The notes beneath the pieces were generated by a model that saw nothing but the letters and a program-made list of their open reading frames with translations, was not told where the DNA came from and made no database searches. 64,000 nucleotides of DNA from Emergomyces orientalis (taxonomy: Eukaryota > Ascomycota > Eurotiomycetes > Onygenales > Ajellomycetaceae), in assembly GCA_002110485.1 (NCBI GenBank), contig MOWL01000001.1:248001-312000 (forward strand), in the 5' to 3' direction. Below, piece after piece: positions 36,064-48,204 of this stretch. Position 1 is the stretch's first letter; every line of letters begins with the position of its first letter. A program made the position numbers and the translations under genes.

Positions 36064-36429
36064 GACTATATCCAATATAAATATCCATTCGTGGGTTTCT
36101 CTTATATTTGGCGTTTCTGAACATGGATAAAAAAGGACTATTTTGATGGTTGGGATAGTGGTTGCACATTTCTATGCGACAGGATTCTGTTCACATATCA
36201 TGAAATGTATAAGGCAAATAAATATGATTTCAAGCCAGTCTTTGATGCATAGCTTAACTTCAAGACGCTCCGACCTTTTGTCAGTTTTCATACAAGCATA
36301 GTTGCCATAAAATGAAGCAGATAACACAACAGATCTTCCCATAGGAACGCCATAATGCGCCTAATTAAAAAGCCACAAAATACACATTAAGATAAGACGA
36401 AAGACGAAACAAAGGGCCTCCCCTTCATT
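36064..36429. other. Convergent 3' intergenic region
   Basis: This 366-base stretch holds the 3' ends of the DHR1 and CWC21 genes. It is AT-rich with AATAAATATGA near 36217. No gene seen. Confidence 0.45.
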
Positions 36430-37140
36430 TCACCGGTCTCGCCTAGATCTACTCTGATACACATCCCGGTCCCGGTCCCGGTCTCGATCCCCATCTCTAT
36501 CCCGAGTTTTGTGTCTCCCTTCCCCCCTGTCTCTCTCCCTCTCCCTATCTTCCCGCCGCCTCCCACCATCACCGCCCCACCTCCACTCATCCCCCTGCTC
36601 CCCCTCCCCTCTAATTCCCAAAGCCCTCCGCAACCTCTCACTCTCCTCAATCTTCGCCTCCGCCAACTCATGGACCTGGTACGTTTTAAACTGCTTCCTT
36701 CCACCTTTACCCCCGTCACCATCCTTTGCACCAAATGGACCACGCCTCCCATCACTACCTCCGCCTCCACCGCTTTTCAACTCCTCTTCCAACTCCGCCG
36801 CCAACCGTTTCCGCATCTCATCCAACCTCTTCTCAATCTCCTCTTCGGACAGCTTATCTTTCTTCCCCTCCTCCTCATTCTCCTCCTCCAGTCGATCCCT
36901 CTCCTCCAAAAGCTTCACCTCAATCGCACGTCGTCGATCGTGTTCGAGAATCTGCTTGTCCGGTTTGCGCTGTCTGAAGGAATTGTTAGATTGTTGATCG
37001 GCGTTGGCGCCGGAGGCCGAGAGGGGTGGGTAGGGGGCGCCGTAGCCGGCATCGCGCGGCTTTAGGAAGGAGAGGTTGCGCTGGACATAACCGGAGGTCC
37101 CGCTACCGCGTGGGGTGGAGAGGCCGACGTTTGAGGACAT
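36430..37140 (-). CDS. cwc21: Pre-mRNA splicing factor Cwc21 (cwf21 domain)
   Basis: Cwc21 (the yeast counterpart of human SRRM2's N-terminus) binds Prp8 and Snu114 in the activated spliceosome. The intron-less frame codes 236 residues. The N-terminus SSNVGLSTPRGSGTSGYVQRN is the conserved Cwc21 start, followed by the cwf21 motif (KPDKQILEHDRRRAIEVKLLEE, within residues about 58-80, then an acidic coiled coil to about 120). The middle is Gly-rich. The C-terminus is an RD/RE-rich low-complexity tail (repeated RDRD), longer than in yeast. The minus-strand codons run through a GC-rich, purine-heavy repeat. It is the second splicing gene in this window after RSE1. No SR-rich extension like that of human SRRM2 is present. 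Confidence 0.92.
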   Translation of the reverse strand: MSSNVGLSTPRGSGTSGYVQRNLSFLKPRDAGYGAPYPPLSASGANADQQSNNSFRQRKPDKQILEHDRRRAIEVKLLEERDRLEEENEEEGKKDKLSEEEIEKRLDEMRKRLAAELEEELKSGGGGGSDGRRGPFGAKDGDGGKGGRKQFKTYQVHELAEAKIEESERLRRALGIRGEGEQGDEWRWGGDGGRRREDRERERDRGEGRHKTRDRDGDRDRDRDRDVYQSRSRRDR

Positions 37141-38089
37141 TTTGGAGGTTTAGATTTGTTCGTTGGAATGTAGAAAGGTAGACGGTTGAGGTGGTAGCAA
37201 CGTATGCGTCGTATCTCCCCTCTCTTCCGAGGGAGGTGTGAAGGGGATGAATATGTAATGAGTTACGGAGCTGAGAAAACCCGCTTCTCGTTAGGGTTTC
37301 TGGTGTATTTCCCTTTTGTTCCAGGCTGCCTGGTTATCTTCAACTTGGTCTCCGGAGCCACTAGGCAATTTTCCCGCTTTTCCCTTGTAGTTTTGATGCT
37401 AGGTAGAGACAAAGTTCCGCCCTAGGCGCGGAGCTATAAAATTTGCTGCTCTTTGGATCTCAGTGAAAGGCCAAGTAGCCCAGGAAAAACTTGGAAGGTG
37501 TCTTTTGCGGTGGAATTATTCTGGCACCTGATTGAATAAGAGGAATCGATATTCTTCCTCTTCGTTCCTGGCTGGAGTCTGGAAAGGAAGTGAGTTAAAT
37601 GGGTGAGCAGCGGAGTAATTCCCGTTGTGTTGAGCGGACGGCGGGTGTTGGCTCTGAGATATTGTTATCGCCACGTGACCCTAGAGCCCTGTTCCCTTCC
37701 TGTTTGCGGCACAAGGAGAGAAAGAAACCTTGGAAGGATGATAGTGTAATTATTTACTTTTATTTATCAAAATATGTTATGTGTAAAATAAAATAAAACA
37801 GAAATAGTAGTGGCAATGCGATAATTATATACATCTGAAGCAGTTATACAAACCAGCGGGGATAATATTTCAAAACGCGCAGAACCTACCTTTGCTGTTG
37901 AAGCAAATGGAAAAATAAATCCACGTGCAAAGGATGGCCAAAAAGGTAATCAAAAACTAATTAAACAGATATCCCAAAGAACCAGACCCTCGGTATAGAT
38001 CGCCTGAGTGGTTACTTAGGTAGATAACTAAATTAAAGTAAGAGGTCAAACCGAGCCCTTCAATTACCCCCTACCTTCGTCTGGCTGAT
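37141..38089. other. Region between CWC21 promoter and GPI13 3' end
   Basis: Both neighbours are on the minus strand. The left 200 bases should hold the CWC21 promoter. The right part (about 37730-38089) is AT-rich, including TAAAATAAAATAAAAC near 37785. A TTAGGTAGATAAC patch lies near 38017. No gene seen. Confidence 0.4.
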
Positions 38090-41000
38090 TTAACTCCATC
38101 CAAATACCTCTCCAACACTAACCGTACTCCACCTCACCCCAGCCACCGATACGAACAAAACAACCACATCCACAACCCCCAGTACCAGGGCCCCCATCAT
38201 AAACCTCGGACTGAAAATCCGATACAGCATCAGATGCCTCCGTAACCAGCCCGCCCACATCGTCGTCGCCAGATTGATCGTGGCATAGTACAAGATATGT
38301 GTCGTGGCTGCCTGCGCAACGTCCGAGAGGAGCCGGCTCATGCCATTCTTGGATGATTTAGACACCGCTGACGACTGCCCCTGCATCTGCATCTGTGCCT
38401 GTGCCTGAGTCGATAAGGTCGGTGACAGCGGACCGCTGCGGGCATCAATAGGCCGTTTCCACAATACAGTCAGCGGCACGGCGATGGCGGAAAGAATCTG
38501 TGCACCAAAAGTATTCAGGACGATAACGAGTGGTGACCAGGGGTATTTCACCGTGGTGAGCGGCACAAATGCGATTTTCCACTGTATGCTGCTAAGCGTA
38601 GCCTGATGGCCTGTTGTGAAAAAATGAAATGAACCCAGTAGACCCAGAACAACGGGGCCGATAGCTGAGTTACTCGTTATTAACCCGTTCGTATCGAGGA
38701 TCTCAAGCAGGGAGAGGATTTGCCAGGTTTGCAGACCGATAACTCCGCCCCCCATTGGTTTTTGGAGGAGGATTATGGCTAGGGCGAAGTTTATGAGGAG
38801 GAGAGCGTAGCGGGTGCCGTGGATGTTAGCGTAGCCGAGGATTGTTACTATTGTTTTCGGCGGAGGTTGTTGTAAGGTGGGTGCTGCTGCTGGGTTGTTG
38901 GGATCGGGGGTCATGGTGACGCTGATGCATGGTTTAGCCCAGCCGAATGTGGTGGTACCAGCAGCGAAGGCGATGGCCAGGACAATTTGGGCGAGAACGA
39001 CGCGGGTGGTTTTCACCAAGGTTTTAGATAAGGAGGGGAACCAGTCGCCGTCGTCAGCGGCGTCGAGGGTCCAAAAGGCAGCGACAATGAAAAGGCCGGT
39101 GCGGAATGCGACGCCGATCCAGAATACGGCGGAGCCCTCGTACGACCTGGTGCCTCGGTAGTAGGATCGGATGACAGAGGGAAGCGTTATTGCTAGCAAG
39201 AAGGGTATTAATAGCTGCCACCATGCGGATGTAGATGATGTCGACGAGGTGTAATATGTAGAAACGCAAAAAGGCATCTGTTCCTCTCGACAGAGGCGGG
39301 AGAGAGATGCTATTCTCCCTAGGAATACGAAGACGATAGAATGGTAAAACCCAAGTACCCTATCTTCTGTACGCTTCTGGCGCAACGAAGATAGCGCGGC
39401 GACGACGCCAAAAGTAGTTAGGAAGAATAATAGTATCTCATCTTCCCAAATGGTGTATGAGTTGGATGCAAATCCTACGCACTGTGATACCGTAAATATA
39501 ACCGCAAGCCATGCCCAGAGTGAGTTTGGTAGCGGGGAAACGATCCGTTTAGGAAGCCACAGTACTGTTGACGATGCAGCGAAAATTCCTCCTACGGTTA
39601 TACCGAGCACGAGGCCCTCGATACGGGATAATTGGACAATCTTCATACCCGTGAATATCATGCCGCCGATTACACCCACCCCAGAACCAACTCCTACCCG
39701 TCGGAGCGTGGGGAAGGAAAGGTCGGTGCGGTCGCCACGGACCCCTCGAGCATAAAATGCCAACAGGACAATACCAGCAAAAAGAATTAATATCCCCTGA
39801 ATCATGCTGGGAATGTCAAAACTAGCCCACAAACCCTTACAAACACGTAACGTATCCCGCTGATACTCGCGGTACGAATCGTAGACCTTCTGCAACACTA
39901 GTCGATCTCGATCCGAGCCGCGACGCTGATGCTGAGATATGGAATTCCAGTCCGCTTCCGCACGAGACAAAATTCCCAGTGGTCCGGATGTATGGCTCTC
40001 ATCGACGCCCCTGGCAAGTGCATACTCACGCTGATACCGTTTAATTTGCGCTGAGGCGAGCCTATTTACTTGGACCAAGTTCGTCAAGTCGCGACCACCA
40101 GCGCCAGAAAAGGCCTCCTCAATTGGCGATCCGAGATTGTTGAATGGAATGGGCGTTCCCAATAGCAACGCTAGCGTCGGTACAAGGTCAATCTGCGGGA
40201 TGGGCCGTTCCTTCGCTGTTCGCGGAGGCTCCAGGATCGCATTATTCGTCCGACCAAAAACTCCCCGTTTTGAATACATCCACAACGCAGCTTCAACCTC
40301 ATCATCCGACTCACCTCCATGGTCACCCTTGCCATCCATTCCATGATCCCCCATAACAACCAGCAATGTCGACTCGTCAATTGACTTTATCACATCGCGT
40401 ATGACCTGATCCATCTGGTTTAACTTAGCCGCCATGGCCGCATGATTCGGCCCGTAGCGGTGTCCCGCATGATCTACGCCGAGATAGTGACCAACAACAA
40501 CATCCCATTCCGTCGCGTTGTCCGCGTGCAGGAGCGGGAATAAATGCTCTGTAACCCCGTTGTCTACCGTGTGCAAGTCCCGGACATTAAACGAATCGTA
40601 CGGGTGTGATAAATTCGCTTCGAAGAAGTCCGGGAAAAGGGCCTGCCATGTATCATCCCCCAAATGCACAATTCGCTTTCCTGCATTGTGTAGCTGTGCG
40701 ATCAGGTTATCCTCGTCGATGGCTGTGCCAGCAAAATTCGAGCCAGCATCTATAAAGGTGGGTAAGGTGCCTGTAGTCAAGCCCTTCAGGCGCTGTAAGG
40801 TGGTCGTGGGCGGGTCGGCGATAAAAGGGAGCAGAAAAGCCGTATCGGGTGACTCTACGGCGGTTTCGTAAAGTACTGGGAAGTTGTTGTGGAAGAGATG
40901 AGGTTGTTGTCCTTCAGCAATGGGTCGGAAAGGGACGGTAAAATCATATCGGAGAGCGTCTATTATGATGACGATAGCTTTGTCAAAAGTTTTCGGATGC

Positions 41001-41578
41001 CAGCATCCTCGATCTGACACTTGTGACGAATCCGCTGCTGCTCCATCAAATGGTAACACGGTACATTCCGATTTATTTTCCAAGACCTTCCGTGTTAAAA
41101 GGAATCCCTTGGTAAAAAAGAATATACCAACGAGATGAATAAATCTGCGCAACGCAGAGTTAGTCCTTCGACGAATATAAAAATGTAAGTAAAAACCAGC
41201 CACTCACAAAAACCATCCTAAAACCCCCAACACCCCCGCATGCTCAATCTTAAAAACACTCTCCTTCAATTTATTCCTTTGCACATCTCTTTCCTTCGCA
41301 GCCTTTATGAGCGCTTCCTCTCTGGCTTCATCTCCACTTGCACCTGCACCTACACCTGGTCCCTCACCCACTAGAGCACGTTGCTTTATCCTCTCCGCAG
41401 TAGCAGCTTTTTGTGCCTCCTCCTCCGCCAGAGCTTTCGCGCTCGCCCATTGTGCTTTTATATTTCGGAATTCGTTTGCTGAAGCCGGAGATTGAGGTTG
41501 TGGTTGTGATTGAGGGCCCGGTTTGTTGCGATTGGCATTCTTCGAAGCGGACGCGGTGGGCTTCATTGTCACGGGCAC
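38090..41578 (-). CDS. gpi13: GPI ethanolamine phosphate transferase 3 (Gpi13/PIG-O)
   Basis: Gpi13 adds ethanolamine phosphate to the third mannose of the GPI anchor precursor in the ER, the step that makes the anchor attachable to protein. The gene has two exons on the minus strand, 41578-41208 and 41144-38090, joined by a 63-nt intron (GTGAGT donor, GCGCAG acceptor). The join gives LGW|FLFIHLVGIFFFTKGF, and the total is 1142 codons (1141 residues). The first exon supplies a polar N-tail (Pro/Gln/Ala-rich, charged helix), then KIEHAGVLGVLGWF. The catalytic region has IIIDALRYDF (Asp near residue 186), TTGTLPTF, HYLGVDHAGHRYGPNH and GDHGMDGKGDHGG, the metal-binding motifs of the alkaline-phosphatase-like fold. 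About 12-14 C-terminal hydrophobic segments follow. Two in-frame ATGs lie at residues 1 and 5. Confidence 0.9.
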
Positions 41579-41998
41579 GTGTAGGTTTCGTTTTGGAAAC
41601 TTTTGAGGAAGGGAACGGAAGGCCGTGAGTTGTTTATTCCCCGCACCGGAGGCAGCGACTAACCTATTTTGTTTTTTCTTCCTTTTCTCCTTATTATTAT
41701 GATTAATTGGATTTCACGTTCTTTTCCGTTTCAAGAAGGGCCGCAAATTTTAATCCCCCGACGTCTTTTTCGGAGTCCAAAATCCCCAAAAAGATTCAAT
41801 TCAAGTTTCGGAAACCGTTCGAGATGAGAAACCAAGCTCTCTATCCGCCGGTGCTTGTGTTTTAACTCAAACGCTCCGTAAACCAATAAAGGTATTGTGC
41901 TGTATATATGTTTTCTTCTCCTTCTTCACGGGTAAGACACATTGGGCGCGTAGCGACAGCAATTGTTGACCATAGTAATAGTAGTAGCAATATTAACC

Positions 41999-42031
41999 AT
42001 TCCCATTCCCATACCCATACCCATACCCATG
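41999..42031 (+). repeat. CCCATA/CCCATT short tandem repeat
   Basis: About five head-to-tail six-base units (CATTCC, CATACC type). A microsatellite in non-coding sequence. Confidence 0.8.
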
Positions 42032-43083
42032 ACGGCTTGCTGCGGGATGTATCTCACACAGGGGCAATTCAAGAGTTTCCGTGCGCCGGACGTGTCGAGA
42101 TGTCCCTTTGTTCCCCTTATTTATTTATTTTTTCTCCCTGTGTGTTGTTATATCTAAATAGCTGTGCAGTTCACGGCTTTGCTTTGCGTGCTGCGGAGAG
42201 AGATAGTTGTGTGAGGTTCTAAGTGTTTCGCTGCGGAGAGGGAAGGAGGGAGGGAAGAAAAGAAGAAAGAAATGATTTTATTTAGTAAAAAAGTAAAGAT
42301 TTTTGAAACTTTTGGCTTATCAATAGCTTGCAGGTTGAAATAAATAAAAATTGAACGTGGGATATGAGGGCCAAAATTGGTTTCGATATATATAACAAGC
42401 TTGGGGCGAGTTTAAACAAGATGGTTGTCCCACGGATTTGGAGGTTTGCACCAGTTGGGAGAAGAAAATCTTCGGGGAAGTTCCAATTGAAGTTCCAAAT
42501 CACGTGGCATATGGAGCTGGCGGCCCAGTTGGATGGATCCGTAGGCGGATATCAGTGTCGAGAATGTTTTGAACATACAGTTCTCAGAAAGATCACAAGC
42601 AGAAATGTAGTAGTTGATATATCACAGAGCCAGAGCCAGAAAGAGAGCCATACAACTGAACAGAAATCCGCAGCTTTAATACAAGGATCAAAATGAAAGC
42701 ATGGAGTACATGTAGAGTACATGCATGGACAAAAGAAAAAAAATTTGAATGAGTTAAGATCTTCAGAAATGACACTATTTAGTAAACTCACATAGTGGTA
42801 AAGGGTCTAGAGACCTACACCTTGTCAATTTGTTAAGATATATTTTTGTATATAGAGATATTATCAAACTAACTGACTGCAAAACACAACAAAATGAAAC
42901 AAAATAAAATAAAAATAACATTGTTCCTATGATGCAACATACTACTTGAGAGGGACAAAGAAAATTTACAAGTTGAAAATTGACAGCTTGGGGATTGAAG
43001 TCGGAGTTGGGGTGTAGGGTTGGGTTGAATGGGTAATATATAGGTGAAAGAGGAGACCTGGGACAAATATAGGAACCAATCAC

Positions 43084-43101
43084 TCAATCAATCAATCAAT
43101 G
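43084..43101 (+). repeat. (AATC)n microsatellite
   Basis: Four perfect AATC units in AT-rich intergenic sequence. Confidence 0.8.
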
Positions 43102-43810
43102 AAAAAAAATGAAAATGATGTAGAAAATAATGTAGTAGAAAAATAGAATAGAAGCTGAATATTCCCATGTCGCCATGTTTCTTTTTTTACTTTCCCTTTC
43201 CCCCAAATATCCCTAGGAACGTTGCAGGGTTGTGTGGTTTAGGGGGCAAAAGGTAGGGAAAAAAATCTGGCTGTCATGTATTTGAGAAAGAGAAAAGAAA
43301 AAAAGAGCCTGTGGTTGGAGGTATTTTTCCCAGAACCTTTTGGCTCCTCGTGTTGTTTATATGGATGTATATCGGCAAACATACGCCGTGCCCTCCCACC
43401 TATCTGGTTCTTTTGGCAAGAAGCTGGCGATTCGTCAATGGATAAGAAAAGAGGTTGAGAAGACGAGCGCAAGGCAACGCAAGGAACCCAAAGCCATCAG
43501 CCCAAAAGCATGTCCAGAATTGATGGTTTTTGTTTGGTGGCTTTGCTCTAACAAAAGGAGAAAAGGGGCGCGGTTCTGTGTTGGTGGAATAAATCGAGGC
43601 ACGTCGAGTCGAGTCGAGTCGGTGTAAACAAAAAATATATACGGCAACGAGGGGGTTGGTTGCAGTACTGTGACTCGTCGGAGAAATGAAAAGTAGTGGA
43701 AACCCCCCCCAAAACCCCAAAACCTTCCAAGAGAAGAGGAAAAAATGAACTAAAATAAAATCAATCCGCGTTCGTGTACGTATTCCTTTCTTTTTCCTCA
43801 TCCCCATACC

Positions 43811-44419
43811 CTACGACCATCTCTTCTCATCCATCTCCTTCTCCTTCAAACCCCCCATCCTCTCCAAATCAAGACTCTGAAACCTCTCCGAAGCACCACC
43901 ATTACCACTCGACTGACGCTGATACGGCGGCAAATCCTCCCCTTGCCCCCCGTCCTCCCTCCCCTCATCAAATGGCTCCAACCCAATGCCCCCCTTCTCA
44001 CTAATCCGCACAACAACAACACGTCCACTCATCCGCTTCCCCGCCGCATCTTCCTCCTCGGGAAATGTGATGCGGATTTCAGGGACGGGGCTTTGGGGCG
44101 GGCTTAGCGAGGAGTTTGAGCCTTTCTCATCAATGACGTAGACCGAGTCTCTGTTCGAGGCGGAGATGGTGAGGCTGCGGCCACCACGTTGTCGCCGGTG
44201 GGTATCATGTTTGTGGTATATGGGTAGTTCGGGCTCTTTTCGTAGTCGGCGGGCCTTGCTTCTGCGGCGGATGGCGAGATAGGCGCCGATAAGGGCGAGG
44301 GAGAGGAGGATTAGGGCTAAAAGGGAAATCAGGAGGTTTATGGTTGTGGGATTTAGCCCGCCCTTGTCGTTGTCTTCGTTGTCGTCACCGCGGGCGGTTA
44401 GGGTTCGTAGCGCATCCAT
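43811..44419 (-). CDS. Single-pass membrane protein with low-complexity cytosolic tail
   Basis: Intron-less frame of 202 residues. After a short acidic start (MDALRTLTARGDDNEDNDKG) there is one clear membrane helix at residues about 27-50 (INLLISLLALILLSLALIGAYLAI). A strongly basic stop-transfer segment follows (RRRSKARRLRK). The remaining 140 residues are polar, with Ser/Pro-rich and acidic patches (PQSPVPEIRITFPEEEDA, GREDGGQGEDLPPYQRQ). The positive-inside rule suggests a luminal or external N-terminus and cytosolic tail. There is no signal peptide and no domain I recognise. LPPY is a PPxY-like site that could bind WW domains of Nedd4-type ligases such as Rsp5 adaptors, but this is only an idea. 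A conserved-hypothetical gene of Eurotiomycetes is likely. Confidence 0.65.
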   Translation of the reverse strand: MDALRTLTARGDDNEDNDKGGLNPTTINLLISLLALILLSLALIGAYLAIRRRSKARRLRKEPELPIYHKHDTHRRQRGGRSLTISASNRDSVYVIDEKGSNSSLSPPQSPVPEIRITFPEEEDAAGKRMSGRVVVVRISEKGGIGLEPFDEGREDGGQGEDLPPYQRQSSGNGGASERFQSLDLERMGGLKEKEMDEKRWS

Positions 44420-46419
44420 CGATTAGGTTGTGTTTTTTCTTTCTTTTTCTCCGTGTGTTTTATATGAATAATTGAATATGTGGTATCTTTTGTTTCTGCG
44501 TAATATAGAGCGATTAAGGCCGGGTTTAATAAGAATTAGATGTCGGGTTTTAGATGATAAGGAGTGACGGTGAAGACCATGAAGCGTCGACGGGTGTTCC
44601 TGTTTCGCAGAGATATTAACACACCACACGCCCCATCCGCCAAGTACCTATAAGCGCATACGAACCTAAGGAGTATTTATTATTTAACAATTTCGAAGAG
44701 TGTGTCGCTGGATGGTGGTGGTAAAAGCTGCGTGTGTGGGGGTTTTCCGTCTGGATAGGAGGGAGTGTGATGGGAGGCCAAGCGGGCGTGTTTTTATCTA
44801 AACAGCAACAATAAATAAGGGGTAAACGAGCAAAGAATGAATGAATAGCAAGGTGATCAGCTGAATGAATGAAGCTGATACCTGCAAAGAATGAGTGACA
44901 GAGAGATAGGGGGAGGGGGAGTATTTGGTGGGGATGGTTGGATGGCGGAAGAGGATGAAAAAGGAGGGAGAGAGAAGAAGGAGAGAGAGGAGAGGGAAAA
45001 GAGGAGAGACAAGAGACACACACTGCCCAGCGAAAAAAAGGGCGGCAGAGTGGAGAGGAGAAGAGGAAAGACCATCGCAAGGGGATGTTCTGGGCCCGCC
45101 AATAAGAAGAATATACGCTCCACCCTCAACAACCCCCAAGGCATTACCCATGGACACAAGTGTTTCTGCTAGTCGTCCCGTATCTAACGGGTCCATCCAT
45201 GGGCTGTCTTCCACACCCCAGAATTTAACCAAGTTACGTGTGCAATATGGGTGCCCAGGTATTCGCCCATACGCCTTAGCCAGGAACTGGTACCTGGTGG
45301 TAAACAAAACAGAACACCCAGTGGATGGCAGACAGGGGACAGCCAATCAGTCCATATCCACTAACACTCTTATGGGATAGCGTATTCCAAAGATTCTTTT
45401 CCATCTTGGCTCTGCTGCTCTAACTGCAATAGAGCTAACCTAAGGGGGATGCCAGCCACAAAAGGCAGGCTAGTCTGAAGCTAGTATGGCTAGCTACTCA
45501 AGTCGATGCCACGCAATTTCCCCCTGGGCTTAGCAGGTCAACTTGGATTGGATAGACACAGGAAACCCGGGGACAGAAAAGCTCGTTCCTGAAGGGCTTG
45601 GCTACCAAATGAGAGAAAATGGGTGGATGGGGTTTGTTGTTGAACTGTCCAGGATTTTCTATTAATACCTGGGCCCGAGTTCTTCATCGCGTTCTCTCAA
45701 AGACAAATTTAGCTTGAGTTTCAATGTCTGCAGCTTGTCAACTGTCATAGCTTCTTTCTGGGGTAAACCAAACACCTGTTCGTCTCATCTCATCTCATGC
45801 CATTTTTGTTTCATCAGTGGCAACCAAAGCTGCTGTTGGGCGGAAATTCCTGGATGTCATCAAACCAGAGTTTTGTTTCTACGGCTGCGACAACCACATC
45901 CAGAGAAATAAAATTGAATAGAACAGAACAAAACAAAACAGAATAGCATAAAAATTACATAATATCCCCCCCCTACATCTCAATTCTTGCTCAAAAAACC
46001 TGTTTTTATTGTATAGGTAAGATTTAATAGGAGCCTATCAATCTTCGGGGGCCATGTTCGCTTGATATTATTGTATATCGTCAAATTCCTACTCTGTAAG
46101 CCGAATATCATACCTAAGTATCGAATGAAATTTATTAACCGAAAGCCTTTTGCCTGGAACGAATAAAATACTCGCCAAAAGGGATCATTCTCTCGAATCT
46201 CATATTCTCCCGCCTCCATCATAACGATGTTTTGGCTCATCCTATCTTTGAAACTCCCATGGTTGGTTCGGTGCCTGAAAGTTTTTTACGTTTATACTAC
46301 AGTTGAAGTCATGAAGCCGGATGTTTCAGTCCTCAACGAAGTATATACAATGATACCCCTTCTCCGACCGGGGCCCCCTCGATTACGCTTCTCTATACTG
46401 ATTATCGCTCTTCTTCTTC

Positions 46420-46470
46420 TCTCCCTCTCTCCCTCTCTTTCTTTCTTACTTTCTTTCTTTCTTTCTTTGT
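46420..46470 (+). repeat. CT/CTTT microsatellite
   Basis: A pyrimidine run of CTCTCTCC and TTTC/CTTT units. Slippage-prone simple repeat. Confidence 0.75.
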
Positions 46471-47309
46471 TCCCTCTTAATCTCTCATTATTTTGATTTC
46501 TTTCTATCATGGGCATATTCAGTATTATTCTGCAATGATTTAACTGCTGTATCTAATGATAGTATCACTGCTTCGCTAGAAGATGCAACGCGTGGATATC
46601 AGTTCAAACACGGTTAAAAGACATTTTACTTATCAGTTCTAATCTTTTATACTTGTACAGGCACCAGAACATTCATTAATCTGAAATATTTCTATTCAGA
46701 ACTAACTCTTCTGGGAGTCATGAATGCAGTGAAGAAAGATTTTTAACTGCTGGCTCTGTTTTCTCTTGCCCCTTTTTTTCTCATCAGAGAACTGCACTAT
46801 AATGGAGGGTTTGGAGTTAATCTCGCACGTATGCAAATATATATATAACACAAGAAAGGCATCGAATCATATGACCGCGGGCTTGCCATCATGGGCTGCT
46901 CAAATCCCCTATTTAGCCCATGAAGAAGTCATAATTGTTCGGAATACCTGTTTGCTGCTGTCACACAGTTGCAGATGCGACGGTTTTCTCGTCAGATGTT
47001 TAATTTTGAATGTCTTCTCCAAACTCTCAACCCTTCGTTCTCCACAGTATTGATGATGATGAATCAGGGACACTTCGTCTCCGCATGCCTAAGACCTTTT
47101 ATGCTATTCGAAATTGCGGACGGATAAAGATGAGTTTATCCATGTCGGGTTGTGAATGGCACGAGCGGGGTTATATAAGCAGCGCGCTTCCACCAACGCC
47201 AAGCTTTTTTAACCTCAAGCTTTCCGCTGCGTCTCTGGCGGCCACGTGCGAGTTTGTTGTTAAGTCATCGAACATCCTACTACATACCTGAGTAGATGGG
47301 TGGGCGGGT

Positions 47310-47325
47310 AGCTACCTAGGTAGCT
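47310..47325. repeat. 16-bp perfect palindrome AGCTACCTAGGTAGCT
   Basis: The sequence equals its own reverse complement and is followed by further TAGGTAG words. A related palindrome occurs at 62646-62667. Confidence 0.85.
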
Positions 47326-48204
47326 AGGTAGGTACTTAGGCTTGGATGTGGATGTTCCAAAACCTACATCCTTTGTCAAACTGGCGCTGGTGCTCTAGAT
47401 CTATTTTTGTTTTGTACTATGGACAGAGCATACAAATTTATACATCCGGCCTCGTTGTTGTAATCATCCGCCTGCCGGACAAGAAATGAAGGCACCGTGC
47501 GAATTTTATCTACATCTTTAAAATGTCGTCATTTCTTCGTTTCCCCTACCTGTACCTGGAGTTTGACAATATACCTACCTACTTGGCCACAAAAGTGAAC
47601 TTTATCCTATCTTTTTGTTTGGGGACCGGGGCTGATTCTAGCCTTTTTTCCACTCAGCTCTGCCCTCCACAGTTATATACAGTTCTCCGCTGCTTGGTAG
47701 CTCTGGGCAGATAGCACCAATGACAAGACCAAACTTCCTCCGTTCTCTCTTCTGTCCTTGAACTGCCGTCATTTCTCCTCTAACATGATTCTCAAATAGA
47801 CGAGCTATATACTTTACGAAGGATTATATAAACGCGCTCATTCACCAGTTTTCTTCTTTTCCATTTCAACTTCTTCCAACTCAGCACCTACCTAGACACA
47901 GTCCGTTCCCTCTGTGGAAGTTCAAGAATCTGCTCCAGAAATTTTATGATTAGTGCATATCTATACCTCTCCAAGCCTCCCTTTTCAGTCCCTACTTGGC
48001 TGAAACTTACTTTAATCGCCATACAGGCGAGTTCAAAAAGGTAGCACAAGATTTTCGACTCTTGTTGAAAGTATAAACTCCAGCTCCTACATATATATAT
48101 ATACGCTCGTATCTACAAATTTATCCCTTCGGGCCCATGTCCAAGGCCACTCCTTCGTGCAAATGACATCGAGTTTATAAATCCTACGACCAACGGAAGT
48201 CAAT

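Larger units (their letters stand above)
41579..43810. other. Gene-poor intergenic region with short repeats
   Basis: This 2.2-kb stretch separates the GPI13 promoter (left 250 bases) from the 3' end of the next minus-strand gene. It contains a CCCATA/CCCATT hexamer array (41999-42031), an (AATC)n run (43084-43101) and AT-rich sequence. Open frames in it read as repeats or low complexity, so I call no gene. Confidence 0.4.
44420..48204. other. Long gene-poor intergenic region
   Basis: This 3.8-kb stretch contains purine/pyrimidine-biased patches (about 44890-45070), a CTTT/CTCT microsatellite (46420-46470) and short TACCTAGGTA palindromes (about 47305-47340). Its right end (about 47820-48204) looks like a promoter/leader for the next plus-strand gene, with an alternating TATATATATATA run at 48092-48103. 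Frames up to 182 residues at 44798-45346 are purine-tract artefacts with no family. I call no gene. Confidence 0.4.

Noticed and set aside
36509..37065. Two overlapping plus-strand frames of 162 and 184 codons opposite CWC21
   Set aside because: Ser/Pro/Leu-rich low complexity caused by the purine-rich Cwc21 coding strand.
41204..41578. Separate small gene of 124 codons
   Set aside because: It is the first exon of GPI13. Splicing joins it in frame to the large exon.
44798..45346. 182-codon minus-strand frame and overlapping frames
   Set aside because: Dominated by a GA-rich tract read in several frames with no family resemblance, so open by composition.
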